Source: an uncultured Finegoldia sp. (GTDB lineage Bacteria > Bacillota > Clostridia > Tissierellales > Peptoniphilaceae). From it: a stretch of 51,062 nucleotides of DNA. This document shows, in pieces, positions 16,732-25,136 of this stretch. The stretch's first letter is position 1, and each line of letters begins with the position of its first letter. The translations under genes and the position numbers were made by a program. Below the pieces are notes generated by a model. That model had not been told where the DNA came from, did not search any database, and worked only from the letters and a program-made list of their open reading frames with translations. The stretch is from NCBI RefSeq assembly GCF_947252345.1, contig NZ_CAMXVC010000007.1, positions 1-51,062 on the forward strand, written 5' to 3'.

Positions 16732-17829
16732 TTAAACATTAAATCTGAAGTGAACAACGTCTCCGTCTTGCATCAAATACTCTTTTCCTTCCAATCTCAT
16801 AAGGCCTTTTTCTCTTACAGCTGCCATAGATTTTAATTCTATCAAATCATCGTAGTTGACGATTTCTGCTCTGATGAATCCTCGTTGAATATCTGTGTGA
16901 ATTTTGCCCGCCGCTTGTACAGCTGGAGTGTTCTTTTTGATTGTCCACGCACGAGTTTCATCTTCTCCAGTCGTCAAGAAACTCATAAGTCCAAGCAAAT
17001 CGTAGCTTTGTGTAATCAAATCATCGATTCCAGATTTTTCCAATCCTATCGCTTCCAAAAATTCCTTCTTGTCGTCTTCGCTGTCCAACGCCGAAATTTC
17101 CGATTCGATTTGTGCCGAGATTACAACTACTTTTGCATCTTCAGATTTGGCAAATTCTTTGACTTTTTGAACCATCTCGTTGTTTTCGTAAGCATCTGCT
17201 ACCTCATCTTCGCTGACATTGCACACGTAAATAATCGGCTTCACGCTCAAAAGATTGAAACTTCTCATAAGCTTCATCTCATCGTCATCCAATTCCAAAA
17301 TTCTGATGGATTTTCCCTCACTTAGAACGTTGTAGATTTTTTCCAACAAATCGACTTCTTCTTTCAAATCCTTGTTGCCTTTCAAAGCTTTTCTGGATTT
17401 TTCTAATCTTCTCTCAACCATTTCCAAGTCCGACAAGATTAGCTCGTAATTAATCGTCTCGATGTCTCTTAGTGGGTCTACTGAGCCGTCAACGTGAACG
17501 ATGTTTTCGTCCTCGAAGCATCTCAACACCTCGACGATTGCATCGGACTCTCTGATGTTTTCCAAGAATTTATTTCCAAGACCTTCTCCTTTGCTGGCAC
17601 CTTTTACAAGTCCCGCAATGTCGTAAAATTCTATCGTCGCTGGAATAATTTTCTTCGAATGAAAAAGTTCTGCCAATTTATATACACGTTCGTCCGGAAC
17701 ATTTACCAGCCCAATGTTTGGGTCAATTGTACAAAATGGATAATTTGCCATTTCTGCACCGGCTTTTGTTATCGCATTAAAAAGTGTAGATTTTCCGACA
17801 TTCGGAAGTCCTACAATACCTAATTTCAT
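16732..17829 (-). CDS. ychF: Ribosome-binding ATPase YchF (Obg-family, OLA1 type)
   Basis: A universally conserved Obg-related P-loop protein that binds ribosomes, prefers ATP to GTP and is linked to oxidative-stress response. The 365-residue chain has G1 LPNVGKST at the N-terminus, the G3 region DIAGLVKGASKGEGLGNKFL near 68-87, a coiled-coil insertion (about 125-210) and a C-terminal TGS domain ending VHFRFNV. I place the start at the ATG at 17829 behind AAGGAGTGAATATT. A GTG nine bases upstream lies inside that ribosome site, so it is unlikely. It is a single-gene unit with its own terminator. Confidence 0.96.
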   Translation of the reverse strand: MKLGIVGLPNVGKSTLFNAITKAGAEMANYPFCTIDPNIGLVNVPDERVYKLAELFHSKKIIPATIEFYDIAGLVKGASKGEGLGNKFLENIRESDAIVEVLRCFEDENIVHVDGSVDPLRDIETINYELILSDLEMVERRLEKSRKALKGNKDLKEEVDLLEKIYNVLSEGKSIRILELDDDEMKLMRSFNLLSVKPIIYVCNVSEDEVADAYENNEMVQKVKEFAKSEDAKVVVISAQIESEISALDSEDDKKEFLEAIGLEKSGIDDLITQSYDLLGLMSFLTTGEDETRAWTIKKNTPAVQAAGKIHTDIQRGFIRAEIVNYDDLIELKSMAAVREKGLMRLEGKEYLMQDGDVVHFRFNV

Positions 17830-17897
17830 AATATTCACTCCTTTTAACTATCTCAAATTTTACCATATACTATATTTTTTGTAAATTATACACAATC

Positions 17898-17921
17898 AAA
17901 AAAGAGCTCTAAACGAGCTCT
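17898..17921 (-). terminator. Intrinsic terminator of the CWB2/GH25 gene
   Basis: On the minus strand AGAGCTC pairs with GAGCTCT across a five-base loop (17903-17921), followed by six Ts, directly past the stop codon. Confidence 0.88.
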
Positions 17922-17926
17922 ATTTT

Positions 17927-20320
17927 CTAAAAATTATTTTTCCCAGCTTTTTTTATTATCTTAGGATAATTTTTGTAGGAATAGTTCATATCTACTCCGC
18001 CTTCTCCAGTGTCTGAAACGCCTTTTATTTTGGATTTATTTGTGAATTGCCACATACCATAATCTGGTGTAAAACAGTTTGGCCTTGTTACATGCCAGTG
18101 AGCAACCCAAATGTCGTAGTCTTTCAATCTTTCTCTTTCAAATTGATTGTTAATCCAAGAGCCCGAACTGTAAAGTCCTGTGTAGAATCCATTTTGCTCA
18201 AGGATACTCATAAACGCAATCGCCATATCGGTTTTTGTATTTTTAGGGATTTTGCGTTGCGATGGGTCTTCAAAATCCAAATAAACTGGGTATTCAAATT
18301 GTTTCTTACCCAATATTTTCATAAATCTTACGGCTTCTTCCTTCGCTTCTTCGACATTTACAGCGTAAGTGTACCAATAAGCTCCGACGTTTAATCCAGC
18401 ATTTTTAGCATTGTTGTAGTTCGATTGGAATTTTGGGTCTTCTCCGCTGTAACCTGAACCAGCTTTCAATATTACAAAATCCATTCCGCTTCGCTTAGCT
18501 TGTTGCATATTTACAGTTCCGTTGAACTTCGATAGGTCTGGACCTTGTTGGTAAATTTGACGGTAAATATTCGGATTGAACATTCCAAAATCGCTTACCT
18601 TTGCGTATCCTTTGAACCCATTGATGTCCAATTGCATCCATCCGTTGTCCAACATTTTTGTAACCTGCATAACAGATGAAGTACTTATATTTCTGACAGA
18701 GTCAGAAGTGTCGCTTGCACTGTTGTACATTTTTGTTTGGTACTTTGCAACCACAAAATCATGAAGCCCGATGGCTTTTTCTGGCTCAATTGGTCTCGGA
18801 TTATTTTCAGTGACAACAGGTGGTGTTATAGTGTTGTTAGGTTTTGGTGTAACCTTTGGCGTCGACTTAGGTGTTGGCTTCGGCGTTGGTTTTGGAGTTG
18901 GTTTCGGAGTTGGTTTTGGCTTTGGTTTTGGCTTTGGTAGACTTTTTGCCAAAACATTTTTGATTGTGTTGTAAACACCGTTGTCAATCGTTCTGTAACC
19001 ACCAACTATGAAAACATCTTGAATAGACTTTTTGAAATTGTTCAAATAAGCGATGACGCTCGTATCTAATCTTGACTTTGCGCTCAACAAGATTGGCGCT
19101 TTCAATTTTTGTGCCAATGGACTGATTGCCAACGCATCAGCAAAATCTTCGCCACTCGCTACAAATACAACTTCTTTCGACATAGAATTAGCAACTTTAA
19201 CAGAACCATCGTATCTGTTAGTGCCACTTATTCTTCCAACACTTTTACCTGTGATGGATTTTATATTGCTTACAGTTTGATTTGTAATTGATTTGTCGCC
19301 ACCAACTACTGTAATGCTTCCCAATTTGTTCTTGTTTTTAGACAAATAATTTCTAGTCGCCTGTGATAGGTTTTTCCCTGAACTCAACAAAATCTTGGCA
19401 TTTTTGAAAGCCGCATAGGATGAGCCATAAAGTGGGTCACTGAAGTTTTCCCCGCTTGCGATGACTACATTTTTTTTGTTGGACATTTCTGCAACCTTTG
19501 CACTTGTCTCGTATCTGTCTTTTCCGGCTATTCTCGTAACCTTGTTGGAAAATTTCTTCAACAGATTTTCTATTTCAGCTCCTATTGACTGTTTACCTCC
19601 TAGAAGATATACCTCGATAGGATTCAATCTTACAATTTCGTCCCTAGTAGCTTGAGGAAGGGAATTTTTCTCAGTGTACAAAATCGAATATCTTCCATCT
19701 GATAATGTCGTCGCACTCAATGCGTCGGCGTATTTTTGTGAATTAACGACAATAACCTTCTTAGCATTGGTAAATTGTTCCCTGGAAATTTGTGCAGCGG
19801 ACTCATATCTGTTTTTACCAGCAAGTCTTGTCGGAATTATCTGACCAGATGCACTCAATGCCTTAACTTCTTGTTCTTCGACATTTCCATCAGCTTCTGA
19901 TTGCAAATCATTTTTATGTTCGTTGGAATTTACACTGTTCTCGCCATTTAAATTGGTCGTTGTTTCAGTGCTCATAGAATCGTCATTTTTTTCTTGTGTG
20001 TTGTCTGATTTTTCATCATTCAACAAAATATTTTCGTCTTTAACCTTATTATCTGAAGAATTTTCGATTGCTTCATTTTTATTTTCAAAATTTTCGCTTA
20101 ATTTTTCATCGTCAAAGTCGTAAGAATTGGCATATCCCAATTTAGCCTTTCTTGTCAACTTTCTTTGGTTTTGTGTGCTCATAGATGAATATCTGTGTGA
20201 AAATTGATTTTCCACAGAATTTTTATCATTCTCTGATTGTGCAGTCGCTGCAGTTGAAATCATCAACGACAATGACAAAGCTACAAACGAGACTTTCAAA
20301 ACCTCTTTTATGTTCTTCAT
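17927..20320 (-). CDS. Secreted CWB2 wall-anchored GH25 lysozyme
   Basis: A predicted exported muramidase of 797 residues. Order: signal peptide (cleavage near TAATA-Q, about 27); an acidic, Asn/Glu-rich low-complexity region (about 30-155); three CWB2 repeats opening RLAGKNRYES (162), RIAGKDRYET (262) and RISGTNRYDG (362); a Lys-Pro/Thr-Pro linker (about 460-495); an SH3-like domain (about 520-575, with NGWMQLDINGFKGYAKV); and a GH25 domain (592-797) with the catalytic Asp in PDLSKFNG and the acidic DFEDPS segment. It shares its wall-binding module with the two genes at 5085 and 7287 but carries a third type of hydrolase. The ribosome site is TAGGAGGTTGTATCT. A WalR-like pair lies upstream. 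Confidence 0.94.
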   Translation of the reverse strand: MKNIKEVLKVSFVALSLSLMISTAATAQSENDKNSVENQFSHRYSSMSTQNQRKLTRKAKLGYANSYDFDDEKLSENFENKNEAIENSSDNKVKDENILLNDEKSDNTQEKNDDSMSTETTTNLNGENSVNSNEHKNDLQSEADGNVEEQEVKALSASGQIIPTRLAGKNRYESAAQISREQFTNAKKVIVVNSQKYADALSATTLSDGRYSILYTEKNSLPQATRDEIVRLNPIEVYLLGGKQSIGAEIENLLKKFSNKVTRIAGKDRYETSAKVAEMSNKKNVVIASGENFSDPLYGSSYAAFKNAKILLSSGKNLSQATRNYLSKNKNKLGSITVVGGDKSITNQTVSNIKSITGKSVGRISGTNRYDGSVKVANSMSKEVVFVASGEDFADALAISPLAQKLKAPILLSAKSRLDTSVIAYLNNFKKSIQDVFIVGGYRTIDNGVYNTIKNVLAKSLPKPKPKPKPTPKPTPKPTPKPTPKSTPKVTPKPNNTITPPVVTENNPRPIEPEKAIGLHDFVVAKYQTKMYNSASDTSDSVRNISTSSVMQVTKMLDNGWMQLDINGFKGYAKVSDFGMFNPNIYRQIYQQGPDLSKFNGTVNMQQAKRSGMDFVILKAGSGYSGEDPKFQSNYNNAKNAGLNVGAYWYTYAVNVEEAKEEAVRFMKILGKKQFEYPVYLDFEDPSQRKIPKNTKTDMAIAFMSILEQNGFYTGLYSSGSWINNQFERERLKDYDIWVAHWHVTRPNCFTPDYGMWQFTNKSKIKGVSDTGEGGVDMNYSYKNYPKIIKKAGKNNF

Positions 20321-20360
20321 AGATACAACCTCCTAATATACATACATAATAACATAAAAA

Positions 20361-20377
20361 GTTACAAAATGGTATCA
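20361..20377 (-). promoter_or_regulatory. WalR-like half-site pair before the CWB2/GH25 gene
   Basis: On the minus strand TGATAC-N5-TGTAAC (20361-20377) lies 40 bases before the start codon, five bases apart as in WalR sites; the first half deviates from TGTWAH at one position. The remaining part of the 242-base gap (20378-20518) is AT-rich; apart from two copies of GCAAAAAAAATTC near 20492 and 20518, I see no structure in it. Confidence 0.4.
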
Positions 20378-20518
20378 AATTTGTATATTGTTGCAATTCA
20401 TCACGAAAGAATTAAAATAATTTAACAAAATAAAATTTCTTAAAATTTAAAACACAACCGAAAATCAAAAATAAATTCAAACGCAAAATTCGCAAAAAAA
20501 ATTCACCGACAAATTTGC

Positions 20519-20562
20519 AAAAAAAATTCTTTTGAGTTAGTTCACTCAAAAGAATTTTTTTC
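20519..20562 (-). terminator. Intrinsic terminator of ridA
   Basis: On the minus strand a long stem (AAATTCTTTTGAGT with ACTCAAAAGAATTT) and a six-base loop is followed by a T-run. It lies immediately past the ridA stop codon. Confidence 0.9.
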
Positions 20563-20931
20563 TTATTCAATTACAGCAATCGCTTCGATTTCAATTACTG
20601 CTGATTTTGGAAGAGCTGCAACTTGAACTGCACTTCTCGCTGGTTTGTGATTACCGAAAAATTCTGCGTAAACTTCATTCATATCTTGAAATTGTGATAA
20701 ATCTTTCATAAAAACGCCAACTCTAGTTATGTTTTCGATTTTAGCTCCTTCAGTTTCGATAATATGTAGAATATTATCTAGTGATGCTTTTGTTGCCTTT
20801 TTGATATCAGTTTGTAATTCTCCATCAACTATTGGAAGTTGTCCTGATACATAAATTGTCTTGTTAGCAGATGTTGCTTGTGAATATGGTCCAATTGCAG
20901 CAGGTGCTTTGTCTGAATGTAAAAATTTCAT
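20563..20931 (-). CDS. ridA: RidA-family enamine/imine deaminase
   Basis: Hydrolyses reactive enamine and imine intermediates from amino-acid dehydratases, releasing ammonia. The 122-residue length is standard. Conserved segments are APAAIGPYSQA near 9-19, IYVSGQLPI near 31, RVGVFMKDLSQF, and NHKPARSAVQVAALPKSAVIEIEAIAV at the end, containing the substrate-binding Arg. It begins nine bases after rsfS and ends the block that starts upstream with obgE. Its product would protect the many PLP-dependent steps of an amino-acid fermenter. Confidence 0.94.
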   Translation of the reverse strand: MKFLHSDKAPAAIGPYSQATSANKTIYVSGQLPIVDGELQTDIKKATKASLDNILHIIETEGAKIENITRVGVFMKDLSQFQDMNEVYAEFFGNHKPARSAVQVAALPKSAVIEIEAIAVIE

Positions 20932-20940
20932 ACTGTCCTC

Positions 20941-21243
20941 CTAATTCCACAATCTTTCTATGTCGTAGAAAGAACGTGATTCTTCTGTAAAAATGTGAAC
21001 TATTATATCATTAAGATCTAGCAAAATCCAGTTGCCTTCGCTGTAACCTTCTTTTCCTAGAATCTCAAAGCCATTTTCATCTACCACTTTTTCCACTTCA
21101 TCAATTATTGATTGAGCGTGGTTTGGTGCATTTGCAGTTGCGATTACAAAATAATCCGCTACTGCCGAATCTAATTTCAATGTTACAATATCTTTTCCTA
21201 TTTTATCATCAATTGCTTTTTGAACTAATTCTAATTCAGTCAT
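20941..21243 (-). CDS. rsfS: Ribosome silencing factor RsfS
   Basis: Binds ribosomal protein L14 and blocks subunit joining during starvation. The 100-residue protein has the DUF143/Iojap segments VTLKLDSAVADYFVIATANAPNHAQ-like, then GYSEGNWILLDLNDIIVHIFTEESRSFYDIERLW, the most conserved part of the family. It directly follows yqeK (adjacent stop and start), the common Firmicutes order nadD-yqeK-rsfS. Confidence 0.96.
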   Translation of the reverse strand: MTELELVQKAIDDKIGKDIVTLKLDSAVADYFVIATANAPNHAQSIIDEVEKVVDENGFEILGKEGYSEGNWILLDLNDIIVHIFTEESRSFYDIERLWN

Positions 21244-21819
21244 TTATTCTCCTTTCAGCAAAAAATTTCTAACATTAACGCTAGTGATGGATATTTCCCT
21301 TTCGTCTTCTATTAAATATTTTATCGTATCATCTAGTGATTTGACAATTGCTTTGTTCAAATTTTCTCTGGATAATTTTCTGATTTCATCCACGCCATCG
21401 TAATCTCTGTTATCTTCGGTCTTGTCAGCTAAGTAGATTATCTTCTCGAAATCGGTCATATTGACTCTTCCTGTCGTGTGAAATTCTATCGCATCCAAAA
21501 TCATTTCATCTTTGATTTCATATTCTCTTTTAGCGACAATTCTGCCCAAATAACAGTGCAACAACTTTGGATTTTCCATATCGGGATTGTTGTTGCGCAG
21601 TTTTCTAAGCTCTTCAAATTCTTTTTTGTACTTCTCAAGATACATCTCTTCGTTGTTTTTCGCACAGTCATGAAGTAGTGCCGCTAATTCTATTTTCATA
21701 ACGTCTTGATTGTGAAGCTTTGCCAATTCAACAGCTTTGTCTCTCACTCTCAAAACGTGTTCGTATCGTGATTTTTTTAAAACTCTTTTTAGATTTTCTT
21801 CAATATCTTTAACTTTCAT
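21244..21819 (-). CDS. yqeK: HD-domain hydrolase YqeK (diadenosine tetraphosphatase)
   Basis: Symmetrically cleaves Ap4A to two ADP, from work on the YqeK family. The 191-residue HD-domain protein shows RYEHVLRVRDKAVELA, the metal-binding LLHDCAKN, the LLHCYLGRIVAKREYEI segment and FHTTGRVNMTDFEKIIYLADKTEDNRDY. I chose the ATG at 21819 (MKVKDIEEN), because it aligns with the usual family start and has a purine-rich site upstream. A longer in-frame reading to 21855 would extend further into nadD. The chosen start overlaps nadD by 11 bases. Confidence 0.93.
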   Translation of the reverse strand: MKVKDIEENLKRVLKKSRYEHVLRVRDKAVELAKLHNQDVMKIELAALLHDCAKNNEEMYLEKYKKEFEELRKLRNNNPDMENPKLLHCYLGRIVAKREYEIKDEMILDAIEFHTTGRVNMTDFEKIIYLADKTEDNRDYDGVDEIRKLSRENLNKAIVKSLDDTIKYLIEDEREISITSVNVRNFLLKGE

Positions 21820-22408
21820 ACAACTTATTTCTCTTAATGTATTCATACACTTCATCTTTCAGAAAATATCTGAAATCTTCTTTTGCCATTGATTTGTTTC
21901 TTATACTTGTGGATGAAATATCCACAAAACTCGATGGAATTTTCTCCACAAAGTATCCTTTTGATTTTAATTCAGCGATTTTTTCATCTAACTTTGACAT
22001 TTCTTCCTGTCTTCTTATGCAGGCCAGTATTTTCGTGTTCTTCAAAAAATCCACAGCATTTTCCCAAGTTTCTACACTCATAAGTGAATCTTCGCCCATT
22101 ATGAAATAAAAATCGCAGTCGAAATTTTCCCTGAAATACTTCATAGTCTCCCAAGTGTATGTCACATCATTTTTACTTACTTCATACTCACAAACTTTAA
22201 ACTTTTCATTGTCACGAGTGCATATTTTAACCATTTCAAGTCTTTTGTATTTATCGGTAATTTTTTTGTCCTGCTTGAAATTCGGATTGCCCGTTGGAAC
22301 AAACCATACCTCATCTAATTTTTTGAAATTAATCGCTTCCATCGCAAGTATCAAATGACCAATGTGGATTGGGTCAAAAGTGCCCCCCATTATTCCGACT
22401 TTAATCAT
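21809..22408 (-). CDS. nadD: Nicotinate-nucleotide adenylyltransferase
   Basis: Transfers AMP to nicotinate mononucleotide in NAD synthesis. The 199-residue nucleotidyltransferase fold has GGTFDPIHIGHL at residues 9-20, WFVPTGNPNFKQDKKI, the YFIMGEDSL segment and the C-terminal FVDISSTSIRNKS motif. It overlaps yhbY by eight bases and yqeK by eleven, so the three are translationally coupled in a compact operon. Confidence 0.97.
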   Translation of the reverse strand: MIKVGIMGGTFDPIHIGHLILAMEAINFKKLDEVWFVPTGNPNFKQDKKITDKYKRLEMVKICTRDNEKFKVCEYEVSKNDVTYTWETMKYFRENFDCDFYFIMGEDSLMSVETWENAVDFLKNTKILACIRRQEEMSKLDEKIAELKSKGYFVEKIPSSFVDISSTSIRNKSMAKEDFRYFLKDEVYEYIKRNKLYES

Positions 22409-22691
22409 CTAAATCTATTACCTTGTTCTCGGACTCTCTGTAAATTGTCAAAATATTTCCCATATATCTTACAAATTCGCAATTAAGGCGTGTCAATATT
22501 TCATCTATCAACATATCACGATCGTCCAAATTGTTGTTGAGAATTTTAATTTTCATAACTTCTCTTTTATTTAGAGTGTCCTCAATTTGTTTCAATGTGT
22601 TCTCAGATATTCCGCCTTTTCCTATATTCAACAAAGGTTTATAGCTGTGAGAAATTTTTTTTAGTTTTGCTCTTTGCTTTGGTGTTATCAT
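22401..22691 (-). CDS. yhbY: YhbY-type RNA-binding protein (CRM domain)
   Basis: A 96-residue CRM-domain protein that associates with pre-50S ribosomes in other bacteria. It has the hallmark start LTPKQRAKLKKISHSYKPLLNIGKGGISENTLKQIEDTLNKREVMKIKI (here beginning ITPK) with the GKGG loop near 23-26. It lies eight bases after obgE and overlaps nadD, the usual obg-yhbY-nadD order. Confidence 0.94.
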   Translation of the reverse strand: MITPKQRAKLKKISHSYKPLLNIGKGGISENTLKQIEDTLNKREVMKIKILNNNLDDRDMLIDEILTRLNCEFVRYMGNILTIYRESENKVIDLDD

Positions 22692-22699
22692 TGTATCTC

Positions 22700-23965
22700 C
22701 TATTCGTAAAAATCAAATTCAACATCGCCGATTATTACATTGTCGCCGTCTTCTATTCCAAGTTCCTTCAGCTGTTGAATAATTCCCTTATCTTCGAGAA
22801 TTTTTTGCAAGTGGTTGACTGACTCGTACACTTCAAAATTTGTCCTGTAAATTAAATTGTCTATCAAAGGACCTTCCACAATGTAATTTTCGTTTTCACG
22901 TCTAACTGTAAAATCAGGTGCTTTTTCTTCTTCAAAATATTCGTATTTTTCATCTAACGTAGAATAATCGTCTTCAATGCTATCCAAAGTATCCGCTATC
23001 AAATACATAAGCTTGTCCACGTTTTCTGTTGTAGCCGCACTTATTTCCACAATTTCATCGACTTTATCCGAGTATTTTTTTCTAAATTCTTCGATATTTT
23101 CATCTGCTCCGAGGTCTGTTTTGTTTAAAACCACAAGCATTTTTTTGTCATTCAACTTTATGTTGTACGAAGACAATTCGCTGTTGATAAGTTCGAAATC
23201 TTCGATCGGATTTCTACCTTCACTTCCCGAAATATCCAAAACGTGAACTAAAATTTTCGTTCTCTCAATGTGTTTCAAAAAATCGTGACCAAGTCCCAAT
23301 CCTTCGCTTGCTCCTTCGATTAGTCCGGGAATATCCGCAATGACGAAGCTTTTATCAGAAACTCTGCACACTCCAAGATTTGGCTCCAATGTTGTGAAGT
23401 GATAGTTTGCAATTTTAGGTCTTGCATTTGACATTATCGACAGCAAAGTGGATTTGCCTACGTTTGGAAGTCCAATCAAGCCAACATCTGCCAGCAATTT
23501 CAATTCTAATTTTATCGTTTTTTCTTCGCCTTTTGTTCCAGGCTCTGCAAATCGAGGGGCTTGTCTTATAGATGATTTGAAATGAACATTCCCCTTACCG
23601 CCTTTTCCACCTTTGCAAATCACAAACTCTTCTTTGTCGAATTTGACATCATAAATAACTTTGTCGGTGTTGAAATCTTTTACTAGAGTTCCAACGGGAA
23701 CTTTCAAAATCAAATCTTCGCCCTTTTTGCCAAATTGTTTTTTATTTCTTCCGTCGCCACCATTTTCTGCTTTGTAGACTGCACGATAGCTGTAATCCAT
23801 AAGAGTTTTTATGTCTTTATCTCCGACAATTACAATGCTACCTCCGTCTCCGCCGTCTCCTCCTGCTGGACCTCCAGATGGCTCGTATTTTTCTCTTCTG
23901 AATGCAACAGAACCATCGCCGCCCTTTCCAGCTTTGAGTTCTATTTTTGCAACATCTATAAACAT
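22700..23965 (-). CDS. obgE: Obg GTPase
   Basis: A GTPase of 50S ribosome assembly and stress response. The 421-residue chain has a glycine-rich Obg fold (FIDVAKIELKAGKGGDG at the start, GGDGGDGGS near 42), the G domain (G1 LPNVGKST near 166, G3 DIPGLIEGASEGLGLGHDFL near 212, G4 NKTD), and a C-terminal OCT domain ending VEFDFYE. I use the ATG at 23965 because TTTGGAGGTAAAA precedes it and the Obg fold begins there. A reading from 24019 adds 18 non-conserved residues. Confidence 0.97.
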   Translation of the reverse strand: MFIDVAKIELKAGKGGDGSVAFRREKYEPSGGPAGGDGGDGGSIVIVGDKDIKTLMDYSYRAVYKAENGGDGRNKKQFGKKGEDLILKVPVGTLVKDFNTDKVIYDVKFDKEEFVICKGGKGGKGNVHFKSSIRQAPRFAEPGTKGEEKTIKLELKLLADVGLIGLPNVGKSTLLSIMSNARPKIANYHFTTLEPNLGVCRVSDKSFVIADIPGLIEGASEGLGLGHDFLKHIERTKILVHVLDISGSEGRNPIEDFELINSELSSYNIKLNDKKMLVVLNKTDLGADENIEEFRKKYSDKVDEIVEISAATTENVDKLMYLIADTLDSIEDDYSTLDEKYEYFEEEKAPDFTVRRENENYIVEGPLIDNLIYRTNFEVYESVNHLQKILEDKGIIQQLKELGIEDGDNVIIGDVEFDFYE

Positions 23966-24020
23966 TTTTACCTCCAAACTAATGTCCACTTTCACTTGTA
24001 AGTTTACATTATTTTCCACT

Positions 24021-24078
24021 AAAAAAGCAACACCTTATGATTACAAAAAAATTCATAATCATAACAAAGGTGTTGCTT
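24021..24078 (-). terminator. Long-stem terminator between rpmA and obgE
   Basis: On the minus strand AAGCAACACCTT then TTATGATTA pair with TAATCATAA and GGTGTTGCTT, giving a stem of about 20 bp followed by TTTTTT. It ends the rplU-prp-rpmA unit. Its distal arm contains TTGCTT (24025-24030), 18 bp before TAAACT (24001-24006), a candidate obgE promoter. Confidence 0.85.
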
Positions 24079-24082
24079 AAAA

Positions 24083-24367
24083 TTAAGCTTCTTTAGGATA
24101 TACAGAAACTTGTTTTCTGTTCTTACCAATTCTTTCGAACTTAACTACTCCATCAATCTTAGTGAAAAGCGTATCGTCTCCGCCTCTTCCAACGTTGTTG
24201 CCTGGATGGATTTTAGTTCCTCTTTGTCTAACTAAGATATTACCAGCTAGAACGAATTGACCGTCACCTTTTTTAGTTCCCAATCTCTTTGATTCAGAAT
24301 CACGACCGTTCTTAGTAGAACTTACTCCCTTTTTACTAGAGAATAATTGTAAATCTAATCTAATCAT
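24083..24367 (-). CDS. rpmA: 50S ribosomal protein L27 with cleavable N-terminus
   Basis: Ribosomal protein L27, 94 residues, whose N-terminal end reaches the peptidyl-transferase centre. The chain starts MIRLDLQLF followed by SSKKGVSSTKNGRDSESKR. The first nine residues are the Firmicutes-type extension that Prp protease removes after the Phe, and the Prp gene lies directly upstream. The rest (GQFVLAGNILVRQRGTKIHPG, VKFERIGKNRKQVSVYP) is standard L27. Confidence 0.98.
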   Translation of the reverse strand: MIRLDLQLFSSKKGVSSTKNGRDSESKRLGTKKGDGQFVLAGNILVRQRGTKIHPGNNVGRGGDDTLFTKIDGVVKFERIGKNRKQVSVYPKEA

Positions 24368-24370
24368 ATA

Positions 24371-24712
24371 TTACACCTCCTGGTAATTAATTCGTAAATT
24401 TTTTTTATTTTCTTCTCTTATCGATTCAAGTGCAAACATCAATGATTTAATCAAAATATCCACTTGAATCATTTCAATCTCGTTAAGTAAGTCATAATTT
24501 ATTTCAAAAGAAAAAAATCCGCTTTTGAAACTGTAAATTAATTGTTCATCGGTTAGCTTGAGTATTTCAGTAAATGTATTCACGGTGTTAATCAGATAAA
24601 CACTAATAGCACTGCACACAACATCATTTCCATAGGATCCATGATTAGCATGACCGGTTGAAATTAATTTTATGACCTTTTCATTTTTTTTAAAAACTTG
24701 GACATCGACCAT
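24371..24712 (-). CDS. prp: Ribosomal-processing cysteine protease Prp
   Basis: Cleaves the N-terminal extension of L27, an essential step in Firmicutes such as Staphylococcus. The 113-residue protein shows the catalytic pair in ISTGHANHGSYGNDVVCSAIS: His near 21 and Cys near 33. Conserved flanking residues G20 and the D/V run around them are kept. It lies between rplU and rpmA, overlapping the rplU stop by one base and three bases from rpmA, so protease and substrate are made together. Confidence 0.95.
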   Translation of the reverse strand: MVDVQVFKKNEKVIKLISTGHANHGSYGNDVVCSAISVYLINTVNTFTEILKLTDEQLIYSFKSGFFSFEINYDLLNEIEMIQVDILIKSLMFALESIREENKKNLRINYQEV

Positions 24713-25020
24713 TAAGCATCAATTTTTTCGATTTTAACTAATGTATATGGTTGTCTGTGACCTTTTTTCTTTCTGTAGTTTTTCTTAGCTTTGAATTTGA
24801 AGATAACAACTTTTTTATCTTTCTTTTGAGCTAGAACTTCAGCCTTAACTTTAGCTCCTTCCACTACAGGGCTTCCAACTTTAACATCGTCTCCGGCTAC
24901 TAGTAATACTTGGTCAAATTCGATTTTATCGCCTGCTTCAGCTTCGATTTTTTCAACTTTTACTACGTCTCCTTCAGAAACTTTGTATTGTTTTCCACCA
25001 GTTTTAATAATTGCGAACAT
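24712..25020 (-). CDS. rplU: 50S ribosomal protein L21
   Basis: Ribosomal protein L21, 102 residues: FAIIKTGGKQYKVSEGD at the start, VLLVAGDDVKVGSPVVEGAKV in the middle and the conserved end KAKKNYRKKKGHRQPYTLVKIEKI. The ribosome site AGGAGGTG (25027-25034) is very strong. It heads the rplU-prp-rpmA operon, behind a consensus promoter and a structured leader. Confidence 0.98.
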   Translation of the reverse strand: MFAIIKTGGKQYKVSEGDVVKVEKIEAEAGDKIEFDQVLLVAGDDVKVGSPVVEGAKVKAEVLAQKKDKKVVIFKFKAKKNYRKKKGHRQPYTLVKIEKIDA

Positions 25021-25101
25021 TTAGTGCACCTCCTCATTTTTAAGACTCGCCAAATCAAGGTACTCTTTGAGTTTAAAAACCCGATTCGAGCGGTTACACA
25101 C
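25021..25101 (-). ncRNA. L21 leader (autoregulatory 5' UTR candidate)
   Basis: The transcribed leader can fold with CTCGAATC (25083-25090) pairing to GATT and CGAG in 25046-25056, enclosing a small ACTCAAAGAGT hairpin. The GTAACCGCTCGAATCGGG-like sequence and the position before rplU fit the L21 leader family known in Firmicutes, which is thought to let L21 or L27 control the operon. Family match is from memory and not scored. Confidence 0.6.
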
Positions 25102-25107
25102 CAAATA

Positions 25108-25136
25108 ATTGTACAGTAATCCTCGTTATTTGTCAA
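25108..25136 (-). promoter_or_regulatory. Consensus promoter of rplU-prp-rpmA
   Basis: On the minus strand TTGACA (25131-25136), exactly 17 bp, TACAAT (25108-25113). The -35 lies inside the last codons of the upstream RNase E/G gene, whose stop codon is within the spacer. So the ribosomal protein operon has its own strong promoter. Confidence 0.9.

Noticed and set aside
18845..18950. Short tandem repeat that could be mistaken for a CRISPR or minisatellite
   Set aside because: It is an 18-base-scale degenerate coding repeat (Pro-Lys linker) within one reading frame, with no spacers.
18737..18974. Repeat-like Gly/Trp plus-strand frames near the CWB2/GH25 gene
   Set aside because: They come from the opposite strand of the Lys-Pro/Thr-Pro linker repeat and are not genes or a CRISPR array.
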